A stretch of DNA of 64,000 bases. It comes from Cyanobium usitatum str. Tous (GTDB lineage Bacteria > Cyanobacteriota > Cyanobacteriia > PCC-6307 > Cyanobiaceae). Under the pieces are notes generated by a model. It did no database searches and was not told the origin of the DNA. It was given only the letters and a program-made list of their open reading frames with translations. The DNA is taken from contig NZ_OY986431.1 of assembly GCF_963920485.1 (NCBI RefSeq), positions 2,232,001 to 2,296,000 on the forward strand, read 5' to 3'. The translations under genes and the position numbers were made by a program. Shown here piece by piece: positions 35,152 through 44,632 of the stretch. Within the stretch, counting starts at the first letter, position 1; each line of letters opens with the position of its first letter.

Positions 35152-35165
35152 TCGGGCGCGAAACG

Positions 35166-35777
35166 ATGGCCGCAGCTGACCACCTGCAGGTGCCTCGCCA
35201 GCACGGTCTGTTTCTGCATCACGGCATCGATCTAGGCGACGGCAGCGTGGCCCACTACCTGGAAGGGCGCGAAATCCTGCGCAGCCCCCTGGCCGATTTC
35301 AGCCGCGGCGAACCTGTCGCGGTGGTTCCGTATGCCGCGGGCGACTGCTCCCCGGCCGGCGTGACCCTGCGGCGGGCCATGGGGCGCCTGGGCGAACAGA
35401 ATTACAACCTGCTGTTCAACAACTGCGAACACTTCGCCCATTGGTGCAAGACCGGCCGGCATCGCAGCGCCCAGGTCGAGGATTTGCTGCACACCGGCAG
35501 CCTCGGGGCCCTGGCCATCGGTCAGTGGGTGCCAGCGGCCATGCTCAGTGCGGCCCGAATGCTGCTGCGCCAAGGCAACCTGGCCGAACTCGACAAGCTG
35601 CGCCAAGGCCTACAGCAGAAATTGGAGCAGGAGCTGGGCCGGGCTGAAGCGCGCTGGGGCCAAGACCGCTTCGAAACCCTGAGGCTGGCGGCCCAGAAAC
35701 TGGCCGACCAACTCACGGCCGTGGAAGAACTGGAAGAGCGGCTAAGGCGCCAGCTCGAACCGGACCAGGGCCACTAA
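35166..35777 (+). CDS. LRAT / NlpC-P60 superfamily protein
   Basis: Predicted thiol-dependent acyltransferase or hydrolase of unknown substrate. The 203 residues carry the LRAT-type catalytic set: HHGIDLGDGSVAHY (His18/19, His30) and NNCEHFAHWCKTGR (Cys87). The C-terminal half has a hydrophobic stretch (LGALAIGQWVPAAMLSAARMLL) that may be membrane-associated, followed by a charged coiled-coil (LRQGLQQKLEQELGRAEARW, VEELEERLRRQLEP). It sits between clpX and dnaX with gaps of 14 and 17 bp, so it is probably in their transcript. Small NCEHF proteins are known in cyanobacteria, but I know of no function. Confidence 0.82.
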   Translation: MAAADHLQVPRQHGLFLHHGIDLGDGSVAHYLEGREILRSPLADFSRGEPVAVVPYAAGDCSPAGVTLRRAMGRLGEQNYNLLFNNCEHFAHWCKTGRHRSAQVEDLLHTGSLGALAIGQWVPAAMLSAARMLLRQGNLAELDKLRQGLQQKLEQELGRAEARWGQDRFETLRLAAQKLADQLTAVEELEERLRRQLEPDQGH

Positions 35778-35794
35778 TCTCAAGCCTCAGCTTC

Positions 35795-37564
35795 ATGGGC
35801 CCAACGGCGATCTCCAGCTACCAACCCCTCCACCACAAATACCGTCCCCAGCGCTTCGACCAGCTGGTGGGGCAGGAGGCGATCGCCGCCACCCTGAGCA
35901 ACGCCCTGCGCACCGGCCGGATTGCGCCGGCCTATCTGTTTTGTGGCCCCCGCGGCACGGGTAAAACCTCCAGCGCCCGCATCCTGGCCCGCTCGCTCAA
36001 CTGCATCGGCAGCGATGGGCCCACCCCCGAGCCCTGTGGCATCTGCGAGCTCTGCACCTCCATCGCCGCCGGCAATGCCCTCGATGTAATCGAGATCGAC
36101 GCCGCCTCCAACACCGGTGTCGACAACATCCGCGAGCTGATCGAACGCTCCCGCTTCGCTCCGGTGCAGGCCCGCTGGAAGGTGTACGTGGTGGACGAGT
36201 GCCACATGCTCTCGACCGCCGCCTTCAACGCCCTGCTCAAAACCTTGGAGGAGCCGCCACCGCGGGTGGTGTTCGTGCTGGCCACCACCGACCCCCAGCG
36301 GGTGCTGGCCACGATCCTGAGCCGCTGTCAACGCTTCGATTTCCGCCGCATCCCCCTGCAGGCCCTCGAGCAACACCTGGCCTGGATCGCTGAGCAGGAG
36401 CAGATCGGCATCACGTCAGAAGCCCTGCACGTGGTGGCCCAGCGAGCCCAGGGGGGTCTGCGGGATGCGGAGAGCCTGCTGGATCAGCTCAGCCTGCTGC
36501 CGGCGCCGATCGAGGCCACGGCGGTGTGGGAGCTGCTGGGGGCGGTGCCCGAGCAGGAGCTACTGGCCCTGGCCGGTGCCCTGGCCAGCTGCGATCCCCT
36601 CGCCCTGCTGGAGGGTTGCCGCGAGCTGCTGGAGCGGGGCCGGGAGCCCGCCGCCGTGCTGCAGGGTTTGGTGAGCCTGCTGCGGGATCTGGTGCTAGCT
36701 GGCACGGCGCCCGACCGCCTAGAGCTCACCAGCGTGTCGCCCCAGTTCCGCCAAGCCCTACCCGATCTGGCCCGCTCGATCGGCAAAGCCCGCCTGCTGC
36801 AGTGGCAGGCCCAGCTGAAGGGCAGCGAGCAGCAGCTGCGCCACAGCGTCAACCCGCGCCTGTGGCTAGAGGTGCTGCTTTTGGGCCTGCTGGCCGAGCC
36901 GGTAGCTGCCGCCCAGCCAATCTCTGCCGCAGCACCTGCCGCAGTTGCACCGGTGCTTGCACCGGCGGTCGCGCCAGTCGCCCCCCCAGCAGCCACCCCA
37001 ATCCCGGCTCCGGCTCCAGCCCCAGCTCCGGTCAGCGTCGAGCCCAACAGCTCCGCCAACCTGCCCGAGCTCTGGCAGCAAATCCTGGCGGGCCTAGAGC
37101 TGCCCTCTACGCGCATGCTGCTGTCCCAACAGGCCCGGCTGGTGCGCCTCGATGAACGCCGCGCCGTGGTGCAGGTGGCCGGCAACTGGATGGCCATGGT
37201 GCAGAGCCGCCTGCCCCTGCTGGAAGCAGCGGTAGCCAAGGCCCTAGGCAGCCCGCGCCAGCTCACATTGGAAGGAGGTGGGGAGAGCGCCGCAGCAACG
37301 GTCACCGCCCCCAGTGCCGCCACCCCCAGACCGGCGCCACCACCGCCAACGCCAGCACCACTGCCAAGCCCATCACCCCTGCCAAGCCCAGCAGCGAATC
37401 AAGCCCCAGCGCCCCTACCAGCCCCAGCAGCTACTGCGCCCCCCTTAGCCGCGCCCCTCGATGACAAGGCCAGAAGGCTGGCGGAATTCTTCAATGGCGA
37501 AGTAGTTGAACTTGATGGGCCGCTCGATGAATTAACTGGCGATGCAGAGGAGGCGGCTGCTTGA
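35795..37564 (+). CDS. dnaX: DNA polymerase III gamma/tau subunit
   Basis: Clamp-loader ATPase. The 589 residues start YQPLHHKYRPQRFDQLVGQ, Walker A GPRGTGKT at 51-58, the four-Cys zinc module (CIGS, EPCGICELCTS), VVDECHMLSTAAFNALLKTLEEPP and LSRCQRFDF (sensor/arginine finger region). A long Ala/Pro linker (APAPAPAPVSVE, later [17 protein letters not shown]) separates the domains. No intein is present, unlike some cyanobacterial dnaX genes. Follows the LRAT-like gene on the same strand. Confidence 0.95.
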   Translation: MGPTAISSYQPLHHKYRPQRFDQLVGQEAIAATLSNALRTGRIAPAYLFCGPRGTGKTSSARILARSLNCIGSDGPTPEPCGICELCTSIAAGNALDVIEIDAASNTGVDNIRELIERSRFAPVQARWKVYVVDECHMLSTAAFNALLKTLEEPPPRVVFVLATTDPQRVLATILSRCQRFDFRRIPLQALEQHLAWIAEQEQIGITSEALHVVAQRAQGGLRDAESLLDQLSLLPAPIEATAVWELLGAVPEQELLALAGALASCDPLALLEGCRELLERGREPAAVLQGLVSLLRDLVLAGTAPDRLELTSVSPQFRQALPDLARSIGKARLLQWQAQLKGSEQQLRHSVNPRLWLEVLLLGLLAEPVAAAQPISAAAPAAVAPVLAPAVAPVAPPAATPIPAPAPAPAPVSVEPNSSANLPELWQQILAGLELPSTRMLLSQQARLVRLDERRAVVQVAGNWMAMVQSRLPLLEAAVAKALGSPRQLTLEGGGESAAATVTAPSAATPRPAPPPPTPAPLPSPSPLPSPAANQAPAPLPAPAATAPPLAAPLDDKARRLAEFFNGEVVELDGPLDELTGDAEEAAA

Positions 37565-37583
37565 GCGGGGCCAGCACAATTGA

Positions 37584-37618
37584 GTAATGGGTAATCAGGT
37601 GTGTAACGGGTAATCAGG
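37584..37618 (+). repeat. 16-bp imperfect direct repeat after dnaX
   Basis: GTAATGGGTAATCAGG and GTAACGGGTAATCAGG, starts 19 bp apart, in the 49-bp gap between the convergent dnaX and glycosyltransferase genes. The GGGTAAT core is like the short tandem repeats described in other cyanobacteria; the second copy overlaps the glycosyltransferase stop. Confidence 0.7.
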
Positions 37619-38966
37619 CGGTGGCCGGATCTTCGATTTGGGACTCTTCCTCCTCGCCGAGGTGCATGGTCTTGGCCCAAACCAGGCTCTTGGGAAGCAG
37701 GGCCATGCGGAGAGTGGTCCAGGGAATGACCACAAACCAGTGGCTCAAATAGGCAATGCCCAGGAGCAGGTTCCAAAGGTTCATGGCCGGCAGGGCCGGG
37801 CCCTCGCTAGGGCGACGACAACCGGCCAGGATCGCTCCTCCAGAGAGCCCAAAGGCAACAAAGGAAAGGGGCCAGATGGTTGGGCGGTTGCCCGTAATTA
37901 CGGCGCCGAGCAAATCGGCAATCGCCACGACCGGCAAAAAGTATTGGAGCAGGAAGAAACTAGTTAAATCAAGCTTCTGACTAGCGCTGAGACGCTCCGA
38001 AATCAGGCCGGGCCAGTAATCGAAGAAGCGCTGCAAACCGCCTTCAGCCCAACGCTGACGCTGGCGCCACAGGGCAGCCACACTCAGCACGGCCTCTTCC
38101 TGCACCGGCGGATCCCAGAGGATGCCAATCGGCTGGCCGTCGAGCAGCAGCCTGAAACTGAGGTCTAGGTCGTCGGTGACCGTGTCCTCGTTGAAACCAC
38201 CGCTACTGAGCAGGGCGTCCCGGCGCAGCAGCTGGCCATTGCCGCGCAATTCAGCTACGCCTCCCACAGCTAAACGACCCTGCTGGATCACGGCATCGAG
38301 GGCCATCTCCATGGCCTGGGCCCGGGTCAACCAATTGGCGTTGGCATTCACCTCAGCTTTGCGCAGCTGCACCGCCGACCAGCCACCAGCTTCTGCGAAG
38401 GGAATCAGCCGCTCCAGCGTGTCGCTCTGAAGATCGGCATCAGCGTCGAGCACGAACATCCAGCGGCCCTGAAGCTGCTGCAGCACCAAATTAAGAGCGC
38501 CCGATTTGCCGCCGCCGGCATCTGGCTCACGCCGCAATACCTGCAGAAAAGGATGACGCTCCTGCAGCTCAGCCAAAACCTGGGGAGTGCGATCGCTGCT
38601 GGCATCGTCAATCACCCAGAGCCGCATCTGCCCCTGCGGGTAGCTCAACTGAGCAATGCGCTCCACCAGGCGGCCAATAACTGCCTGCTCATCGCGGGCC
38701 GCCACCACCACGTCCACTGCCGGCAGGGGTTCAGCCCCTTGAGGGGCGGAGGCTTGAGCTGGTTCTGAGCTGCCTAGCGAACCAAAAACCTGGCGCAACA
38801 CGGTGCGCAGGCTGTAGCCCCCAAGCAGCACGGCCAGGGTGAGGGCCGGGATCAGACGCAGCGACTCATGGAGCCAATGGGGAGCCATTCCCGCCCAGCC
38901 GCAGCCGATCAGGAACAGGGCCGACTTGCCGCGACGGTGATCGGTGGTACGGCCACCCGCAGCCAT
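37614..38966 (-). CDS. membrane glycosyltransferase family 2, MGlcDG-synthase-like
   Basis: Processive-type GT-A enzyme. The 450 residues have VDVVVAARDEQAVIGRLVE, VIDDASSDRTPQVL, the metal-binding VLDADADLQ, GGFNEDTVTDDLDLSFRLL and the QRQRW motif. Hydrophobic segments flank the catalytic part (PALTLAVLLGGYSL at the N-terminus; LLQYFLPVVAIADLLGAVI, WPLSFVAFGLSGGAILAG and LLGIAYLSHWFVVIPW at the C-terminus). The layout matches the cyanobacterial monoglucosyldiacylglycerol synthase (Sll1377 type), the first step to galactolipids; a polysaccharide synthase is the alternative. Start ATG gives MAAGGRTTD. It ends downstream of a SpoIID gene, 24 bp apart. Confidence 0.82.
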   Translation of the reverse strand: MAAGGRTTDHRRGKSALFLIGCGWAGMAPHWLHESLRLIPALTLAVLLGGYSLRTVLRQVFGSLGSSEPAQASAPQGAEPLPAVDVVVAARDEQAVIGRLVERIAQLSYPQGQMRLWVIDDASSDRTPQVLAELQERHPFLQVLRREPDAGGGKSGALNLVLQQLQGRWMFVLDADADLQSDTLERLIPFAEAGGWSAVQLRKAEVNANANWLTRAQAMEMALDAVIQQGRLAVGGVAELRGNGQLLRRDALLSSGGFNEDTVTDDLDLSFRLLLDGQPIGILWDPPVQEEAVLSVAALWRQRQRWAEGGLQRFFDYWPGLISERLSASQKLDLTSFFLLQYFLPVVAIADLLGAVITGNRPTIWPLSFVAFGLSGGAILAGCRRPSEGPALPAMNLWNLLLGIAYLSHWFVVIPWTTLRMALLPKSLVWAKTMHLGEEEESQIEDPATA

Positions 38967-38990
38967 GGCGATCCCGAAAGTCGCCGAACT

Positions 38991-40592
38991 CTAAGGGGAA
39001 CTGGCGGCCGAGCCGGGCTGGGACAGGGTGCTGATGCCTGGCAACGCCCTGAGGGACTGGAGGCTGGTGCCCGGATAGTAATGATCGAGGATGCGAGCCA
39101 GGCTCCAGCCACGCCGGGCTAAGTCGATAGCTCCAGCTTGGGACAGGCCGGCGCCGTGGCCAAATCCTCCCCCTTCAAAAATCCAGCGCCCCGGGCCGTC
39201 GGGCCGCAACAGAAACAGGGTGCTGGGCAACTGCCGCAAGGTGCGGCGAATCGCATCACGGCGCAGCACCACGCTCTGCCGCACTCCGCCGGCTCCCTGC
39301 GCCTGGATTTCCAGCGCCAATACCCGTCCACTAGGGCCCCGCTCCAGCACCACCAGCCGGGTGGGCGGCAGGCCCAAGGGCAGGGCAGCGCGGCTCAAGG
39401 CCTGCTGAATCTGAGCCGAATTGAGCTGGCGAAACCAGCGGAAGCGGGGATGGTCGAAGCCATAGGCGCGGGCGGTAGCCGCCAGGGCCGCTCCGAGCCG
39501 GGCCGGCTGCAACGGCAAAGCCACAGCGGCTGCAACGGCCGGCGGACCATCTACCCGCGGCCTCAGGTAGGGGAGGGCATCCCCACTCCACACCTCCTCA
39601 AACCCGGCCGCAATCCCCCCATTTGTGGCGTGATACACGCCATGAATCGGCGCACCCTGCCAGCTCAACACTTGATATTGGGTGGCGGCAATCGCCTGGC
39701 GTACGGCTGCTCCGGCCTGGCGGGGGTCTGCGTACACCTGGCATTGGGTATCGGCGCATAGGTGGTAGCCATCCACCACGAATCTTTCCTGGTTGCGCAG
39801 GGCCCAGGTGCGGGCCAGCACCGCCTGGGCAGCCAGGGCTGCCGCGGGGGAACCGGCCCCGATCTCATGGGGCACAACCCCAAGTAGGTAGCGCTCTAAG
39901 GGCACCTCCTCCACCAATGACCAGCTGCCATAGGCATCTCCCTGGAGCCGGAACGGACCTGCAAACACCCCCCCCTGCCAGCGCAGCCCCCCCGGGGCCT
40001 CCAAGCGCAAGGGGCCCTCGAGGCGAACCGGGCCATCCGAGCGCCGCAGCTCCAAAACCAGGCGATCGCGCTGCAGCTGCTCCACCAGCCGCGGCCTAAC
40101 TCCAGCGGGCACTGGGGCATCGGGCGCGGCCCACACTTCCCACTCGGCCGGGTGGGCAATCACAGGCGTAGCACCGGCCAGTCGCCAGCGGCCAGCAGCC
40201 TCCTGGGCGCTCTCGTAGCTGGCAAAGGGCCCCCATACCTGACGGCGCAGCGCTAAGGGCTGGGCCAACGGCAGCCTGCGCCAGTGCAACTGCAACCGGG
40301 GCGCCTGAAACCGCTGGCCCGTCGCACTCAGCAGGGTGAGGTTTCCAGCCGCGCTGCGTAGCTCCAAGGGAGTGGGTGGACCCAAATGGGCCGCCAGGGC
40401 CACCCAGAGCACCGGCGCTGTGGCCGCCACTGCCGGCGGAGGCTGCACGGACCAATGCAGCGCAGAAGCAGGGCCGGATCCAGTTGAAATGGGAGGTGAG
40501 GCGGCCCTACATCCCCCCGCGAGCAGCAGCGTGCTGGCCCAAACGGCTAACGGCAACAACGATTGGGCCGAAGAGGACCGGACTGAAAACAT
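38991..40592 (-). CDS. SpoIID/LytB-domain lipoprotein
   Basis: Exported protein related to SpoIID peptidoglycan lytic transglycosylases and amidase enhancers. Residues 1-28 form a lipoprotein-type signal ([17 protein letters not shown]). The SpoIID domain has [38 protein letters not shown]-like [20 protein letters not shown] and the C-terminal [17 protein letters not shown] with [12 protein letters not shown] conserved Glu is in HEIG. An SPOR-like segment ([19 protein letters not shown]) precedes the domain. The 533 residues suit the cyanobacterial family. Possibly cotranscribed with the glycosyltransferase. Confidence 0.88.
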   Translation of the reverse strand: MFSVRSSSAQSLLPLAVWASTLLLAGGCRAASPPISTGSGPASALHWSVQPPPAVAATAPVLWVALAAHLGPPTPLELRSAAGNLTLLSATGQRFQAPRLQLHWRRLPLAQPLALRRQVWGPFASYESAQEAAGRWRLAGATPVIAHPAEWEVWAAPDAPVPAGVRPRLVEQLQRDRLVLELRRSDGPVRLEGPLRLEAPGGLRWQGGVFAGPFRLQGDAYGSWSLVEEVPLERYLLGVVPHEIGAGSPAAALAAQAVLARTWALRNQERFVVDGYHLCADTQCQVYADPRQAGAAVRQAIAATQYQVLSWQGAPIHGVYHATNGGIAAGFEEVWSGDALPYLRPRVDGPPAVAAAVALPLQPARLGAALAATARAYGFDHPRFRWFRQLNSAQIQQALSRAALPLGLPPTRLVVLERGPSGRVLALEIQAQGAGGVRQSVVLRRDAIRRTLRQLPSTLFLLRPDGPGRWIFEGGGFGHGAGLSQAGAIDLARRGWSLARILDHYYPGTSLQSLRALPGISTLSQPGSAASSP

Positions 40593-40669
40593 TGCTTAAA
40601 AGAAGGGGGCTTGGAGGAGGGCACTGCCACGTCGTACTCTGCTTGTTTGTGCCCGCCGCAACCCGAGAA

Positions 40670-40867
40670 ATGCCGAAGCTCAAGACCCGCAAAGCAGCCG
40701 CCAAGCGGTTCAAGGCCACCGGCACCGGCAAGTTTCTGCGGCGCCGGGCTTTCCTCAACCACCTGCTCGATCACAAGAGCCCGAAGCGCAAGCGTCATCT
40801 GGGCACAATGGCTCTTGTTGATGAGCGCGATGCGGACAACGTGAGGGCGATGCTCCCCTACGCCTGA
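40670..40867 (+). CDS. rpmI: 50S ribosomal protein L35
   Basis: 65-residue basic ribosomal protein: [20 protein letters not shown], then [20 protein letters not shown] and a tail [17 protein letters not shown]. Length and sequence match L35. The start ATG follows CCCGAGAA. Forms a pair with rplT 46 bp downstream; infC, often linked to them, is at 3.1 kb. Confidence 0.96.
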   Translation: MPKLKTRKAAAKRFKATGTGKFLRRRAFLNHLLDHKSPKRKRHLGTMALVDERDADNVRAMLPYA

Positions 40868-40913
40868 GCGCGACCTCGGCCGATTTTCACTTCTATCTTC
40901 CTGATCTACTGCT

Positions 40914-41261
40914 ATGTCACGCGTCAAGAGGGGCAATGTTGCCCGCAAACGCCGTAACAAGATTCTTCGCCTAGCCCGTGGCTTCCGCGGCGGCAATGGC
41001 TCCCTCTTCCGCACCGCCAACCAGCGGGTGATGAAGGCGCTTTGCAATGCCTACCGGGACCGCCGCCGTCGCAAGCGCGACTTCCGCCGCCTCTGGATCG
41101 CCCGGATCAACGCAGCAGCTCGGCTCAATGGCCTGAGCTACAGCCGCTTTATGGGTGGCTTAAAGAAAGCGGACGTGCGCATCAACCGCAAAATGCTGGC
41201 CCAGCTTGCCGTGGTCGACCCCGGCAGCTTCACCAGCGTCGTGGGTGCAGCTTCAAACTGA
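40914..41261 (+). CDS. rplT: 50S ribosomal protein L20
   Basis: 115-residue RNA-binding protein needed for early 50S assembly. It shows [60 protein letters not shown] and [14 protein letters not shown]. In other bacteria L20 represses its operon through an RNA mimic of its rRNA site; I could not identify one here. Confidence 0.97.
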   Translation: MSRVKRGNVARKRRNKILRLARGFRGGNGSLFRTANQRVMKALCNAYRDRRRRKRDFRRLWIARINAAARLNGLSYSRFMGGLKKADVRINRKMLAQLAVVDPGSFTSVVGAASN

Positions 41262-41280
41262 GTTCCACTGGTAGGTCTTT

Positions 41281-41823
41281 TTGGACGCCCTCCTTCCCCA
41301 GGCCTACCTAATTGGGCTGATAGTTCTGCTGGGGGTCGCTGCTGTTGTAGTGGCCCGTCAAATCTGGCGAGTGCGCTCAGATGAAGTCACCCTGGCCAAG
41401 CTAGAGCGCAGTGAAGGCCCTAAGCCCTCAGACGCGGCCACGTTGTACGAGCTTGGCTCAGTGCAACTACGTAAGCGCTTGTACGGCCAAGCCGCCGAAT
41501 CACTCAAGCAAGCTCTAAAGAAAGCTGAAGCCGCTAAAGAACCGGCTGAAGCCCAAGCCGTGATTCAAAACGCCCTTGGCTTCGCCTTGGCCGCTCAAAA
41601 CAATTACAAAACGGCAATTCGTCATTACCGGCTGGCATTGGAAGCCAAACCCGCCTACCCGGTTGCACTGAATAATCTTGCCTTCGCCTTAGAAAAGCAG
41701 CTGAAGCTGGAAGAGGCCAAGCAGACCTATGAGCAGGTTATTGAGCTTGACGCCAACAACAAAACCGCCCGCAAACGGCTAAAACTTCTCGATCGCAAGG
41801 CCGGCCTGAATCGGGCGGCCTAA
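41281..41823 (+). CDS. TPR membrane protein, Ycf37-like
   Basis: Likely photosystem I assembly factor of the Ycf37 type. The 180 residues have one N-terminal membrane helix (LIGLIVLLGVAAVVVARQIW), a short linker, then three TPR units: ATLYELGSVQLRKRLYGQAA, AVIQNALGFALAAQNNYKTA and PVALNNLAFALEKQLKLEEA. Length fits Ycf37 (about 170-180 residues). The start is a TTG 19 bp after rplT, without a clear ribosome site. By eye it is less GC-rich than its neighbours. Confidence 0.78.
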   Translation: MDALLPQAYLIGLIVLLGVAAVVVARQIWRVRSDEVTLAKLERSEGPKPSDAATLYELGSVQLRKRLYGQAAESLKQALKKAEAAKEPAEAQAVIQNALGFALAAQNNYKTAIRHYRLALEAKPAYPVALNNLAFALEKQLKLEEAKQTYEQVIELDANNKTARKRLKLLDRKAGLNRAA

Positions 41824-41842
41824 GCGACCATCTAGTCAACCT

Positions 41843-42451
41843 TCACCAAAGCCCGCGCACAGCAGAGCCGCGGCTTGTATTTGTTGTGCTGACAGGTGTC
41901 GCTACGCGGCTTGAGCTTGATAGGGGGCGCAGGTCCAGGCGGCCGCCTGGGTTGGTGAGACGGGGGGCTTGCCAACCTGACAACTGCAGGCCCTGCAGAC
42001 CCGTAAATACCCCTCCCATCTCCAAACCCGCCACCTCGCACTGGCAGAGCATCAGCAGGTCGAGCTGGTCTGATTCGGCGTTGAGGTTGCCCTGCACGGG
42101 AGTGGTAACCCCTCCCACCGTGAGTTCACCGCGCAGGTCGATCATCTGGCCCATCGGCTTAACCGAGGCAAGCCTCAGCTCAGCGCTCACAATCTGGGAA
42201 TTGTCAAAGGGTTGATAAGTGCCCCTCCATACGAGCGGCATCTCCCCAGCCAGCAGCAGGGCCCGGCCAACTGGATCAAAGGTCTCCGCACCACCCAGGC
42301 CACTGAGCGACTCACCACCCACGCTGGCAGCCGAGGGAGGGGTGAAAGGCACAAAGGCCTCACTGGCCAGGGGTGTGGCCGCCTGCGCAGGCAACAAACC
42401 CATTGGCAACAGAGCCAGCGGCAGGGCAGCACGAAGAACGGCCAAAGACAC
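41843..42451 (-). CDS. hypothetical exported protein
   Basis: Unrecognised protein of about 202 residues with a signal peptide (AVLRAALPLALLPMGLLPAQA, cut after AQA). The mature part is rich in beta-type segments (LVWRGTYQPFDNSQIVSAEL, MIDLRGELTVGGVTTPVQGN) and has two Cys in LLMLCQCEVAGLE. A GTG giving MSLAVLRAAL is used; a TTG three codons upstream is also possible. Convergent with the Ycf37-like gene and divergent from thiG. Confidence 0.7.
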   Translation of the reverse strand: MSLAVLRAALPLALLPMGLLPAQAATPLASEAFVPFTPPSAASVGGESLSGLGGAETFDPVGRALLLAGEMPLVWRGTYQPFDNSQIVSAELRLASVKPMGQMIDLRGELTVGGVTTPVQGNLNAESDQLDLLMLCQCEVAGLEMGGVFTGLQGLQLSGWQAPRLTNPGGRLDLRPLSSSSRVATPVSTTNTSRGSAVRGLW

Positions 42452-42509
42452 AACAACCAAAACCGACTAATGGGAGGCTAGGACCGTTGCCGAGATTTGG
42501 CCCTGCCCC

Positions 42510-43340
42510 TTGGTCACCACCGCTCCCACCAGCGAACCGCCCAGCCACCGGGATCCACTTGTGATCGGTGGGCGCAGCTTCCGCAGCCGCCTGATGACCG
42601 GCACCGGCAAATATCCGAGCCTGGCGGCCATGCAGGCCAGCCTGACGGCCAGCGACTGCGAAATCGTGACCGTTGCCGTGCGACGGGTCCAGAGCCAAGC
42701 TGCCGGCCATGTAGGCCTGCTGGAGGCCATCGACTGGCAGCGCATCTGGATGTTGCCCAACACGGCCGGCTGTGCCACCGCCGAGGAGGCGATCCGGGTG
42801 GCCCGCCTGGGACGGGAGCTGGCAAAGCTGGCAGGCCAGGAGGACAACTGCTTCGTGAAGCTGGAGGTGATTCCAGACACCCGTCATTTGCTGCCCGATC
42901 CATTCGGCACCCTGGCGGCCGCTGAGCAACTGGTGAAGGAGGGCTTCACGGTGCTGCCCTACATCAATGCCGATCCACTCCTGGCCAAGCGACTCGAAGA
43001 GGCTGGCTGCGCCACCGTGATGCCCCTAGGTTCGCCGATCGGCTCGGGCCAGGGCATCCGCAACGCCGCCAACATCGCCCTGATCATCGAAAACGCCAAG
43101 GTGCCCGTGGTGGTAGACGCCGGTATCGGCGTGCCCAGCGAAGCCGCCCAGGCCATGGAAATGGGCGCAGACGCCCTGCTGATCAACAGCGCCATTGCCC
43201 TGGCAGGCGACCCCCCGGCGATGGCGCGGGCCATGGCCATGGCCTGCGAGGCCGGCCGCAGCGCCTTCCAGGCTGGTCGGCTGCCCATACGGGCAAACGC
43301 CAATCCAAGTTCGCCCGAGGTTGGCCGGGTAGGGAGCTGA
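42510..43340 (+). CDS. thiG: thiazole synthase
   Basis: Makes the thiazole phosphate of thiamine from DXP, ThiS-thiocarboxylate and dehydroglycine. The 276-residue TIM barrel has [40 protein letters not shown], the Schiff-base Lys117 in [24 protein letters not shown] and [18 protein letters not shown]. The start is a TTG and the N-terminal ~15 residues are not conserved-looking. The other thiamine genes are not in the window. Confidence 0.95.
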   Translation: MVTTAPTSEPPSHRDPLVIGGRSFRSRLMTGTGKYPSLAAMQASLTASDCEIVTVAVRRVQSQAAGHVGLLEAIDWQRIWMLPNTAGCATAEEAIRVARLGRELAKLAGQEDNCFVKLEVIPDTRHLLPDPFGTLAAAEQLVKEGFTVLPYINADPLLAKRLEEAGCATVMPLGSPIGSGQGIRNAANIALIIENAKVPVVVDAGIGVPSEAAQAMEMGADALLINSAIALAGDPPAMARAMAMACEAGRSAFQAGRLPIRANANPSSPEVGRVGS

Positions 43341-43421
43341 AGCTGAACGCCTGTAGTAGCTTGCGAAGCGGAGCATCCGCTCGTCCTGCAGGGGTCTGGG
43401 GTTTTCGGAATGGGCGTTGCA

Positions 43422-44615
43422 ATGAAGGTCTTCGTTCTCGGTGGCGACGGCTTCTGCGGTTGGCCCTGCGCGGTGAACCTGGCAGATGCGGGCCATGAGG
43501 TGGTGGTCATTGACAACCTCAGCCGGCGCAAAATCGACGTCGACTTGGAGGTGGAGTCGCTGACGCCGATCGCCACCATGGGCGACCGCCTTAAGGCTTG
43601 GGAACAGGTGGGCGGCAAGCCCATGCGGTTTGTCCATCTGGACATCGCCAGGGAATACGACCGGCTGCTGGAGCTGTTACGCCACGAGCGGCCCGATTCG
43701 GTAGTGCATTTCGCCGAGCAGCGCGCAGCTCCCTACTCGATGAAAAGCAGCGCAACCAAGCGCTACACCGTCGACAACAACGTCAACGGCACCCACAACC
43801 TGCTGGCCGCGATCGTGGAGAGCGGCCTCGATATCCACATCGTGCACCTGGGCACGATGGGTGTGTACGGCTACGGCTCCCACCGCGGCGCCACCATCCC
43901 CGAGGGCTACCTCAAGGTGGAAGTGCCCCAGCCCGACGGCAGCCGCTTTGAGGAGGAAATCCTGCACCCGGCCAGCCCGGGCAGCGTTTATCACATGACC
44001 AAGACGCTGGACCAGCTGCTCTTCCTCTACTACAACAAAAACGACCAGATCCGCATCACCGACCTGCACCAGGGGATCGTCTGGGGCACCAACACCGAGG
44101 CCACCGAGCGCGACCCACGCCTCACCAACCGCTTCGACTACGACGGCGACTACGGCACCGTGCTCAACCGCTTTTTGATGCAGGCAGCAATTGGCTACCC
44201 GCTCACGGTGCACGGCACCGGCGGCCAGACCCGCGCCTTCATCCATATACGCGATTCGGTGAAGTGCGTGCAACTGGCCCTGGAAAATCCGCCGGCCAGG
44301 GGCGAGCGGGTGAAGATCTTCAACCAGATGACCGAAAGCCACCAGGTGGGTGAACTAGCCCGCAAGGTGGCGGCTCTAACTGACGCCCAGATCAATTACC
44401 TGCCCAATCCGCGCAACGAAGCCGTCGAAAACGATCTGATCGTGGATAACCGCTGCTTCATCGAGCTGGGCCTCAACCCCACCACCCTCGATGACGGCCT
44501 TCTGGCCGAGGTGGTGGATGTGGCCCGCCGCTGGGCTGATCGCTGCGACCGCAGTCGCATCCCCTGCCAGTCCGCCTGGACCCAAACCCAGGCTCAGGCC
44601 ATCCAGACGGCCTGA
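43422..44615 (+). CDS. sqdB: UDP-sulfoquinovose synthase
   Basis: Makes UDP-sulfoquinovose from UDP-glucose and sulfite, the head-group donor for sulfolipid. The 397-residue SDR protein starts MKVFVLGGDGFCGWPCAVNL (NAD motif GGDGFCG) and has VIDNLSRRKIDVDL, VVHFAEQRAAPYSMKS, HLGTMGVYGYG and the YHMTKTLDQ catalytic region. RAFIHIRDSV follows. The ATG at MKVF is preferred; one four codons upstream is possible. sqdX follows after 17 bp. Confidence 0.96.
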   Translation: MKVFVLGGDGFCGWPCAVNLADAGHEVVVIDNLSRRKIDVDLEVESLTPIATMGDRLKAWEQVGGKPMRFVHLDIAREYDRLLELLRHERPDSVVHFAEQRAAPYSMKSSATKRYTVDNNVNGTHNLLAAIVESGLDIHIVHLGTMGVYGYGSHRGATIPEGYLKVEVPQPDGSRFEEEILHPASPGSVYHMTKTLDQLLFLYYNKNDQIRITDLHQGIVWGTNTEATERDPRLTNRFDYDGDYGTVLNRFLMQAAIGYPLTVHGTGGQTRAFIHIRDSVKCVQLALENPPARGERVKIFNQMTESHQVGELARKVAALTDAQINYLPNPRNEAVENDLIVDNRCFIELGLNPTTLDDGLLAEVVDVARRWADRCDRSRIPCQSAWTQTQAQAIQTA

Positions 44616-44632
44616 GGCGCAACTCCAGACCC

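Noticed and set aside
36484..37323. 279-codon minus-strand frame opposite dnaX
   Set aside because: Opposite the Pro/Ala-rich linker of dnaX; repeated Gly/Ala/Ser composition marks it as a shadow.
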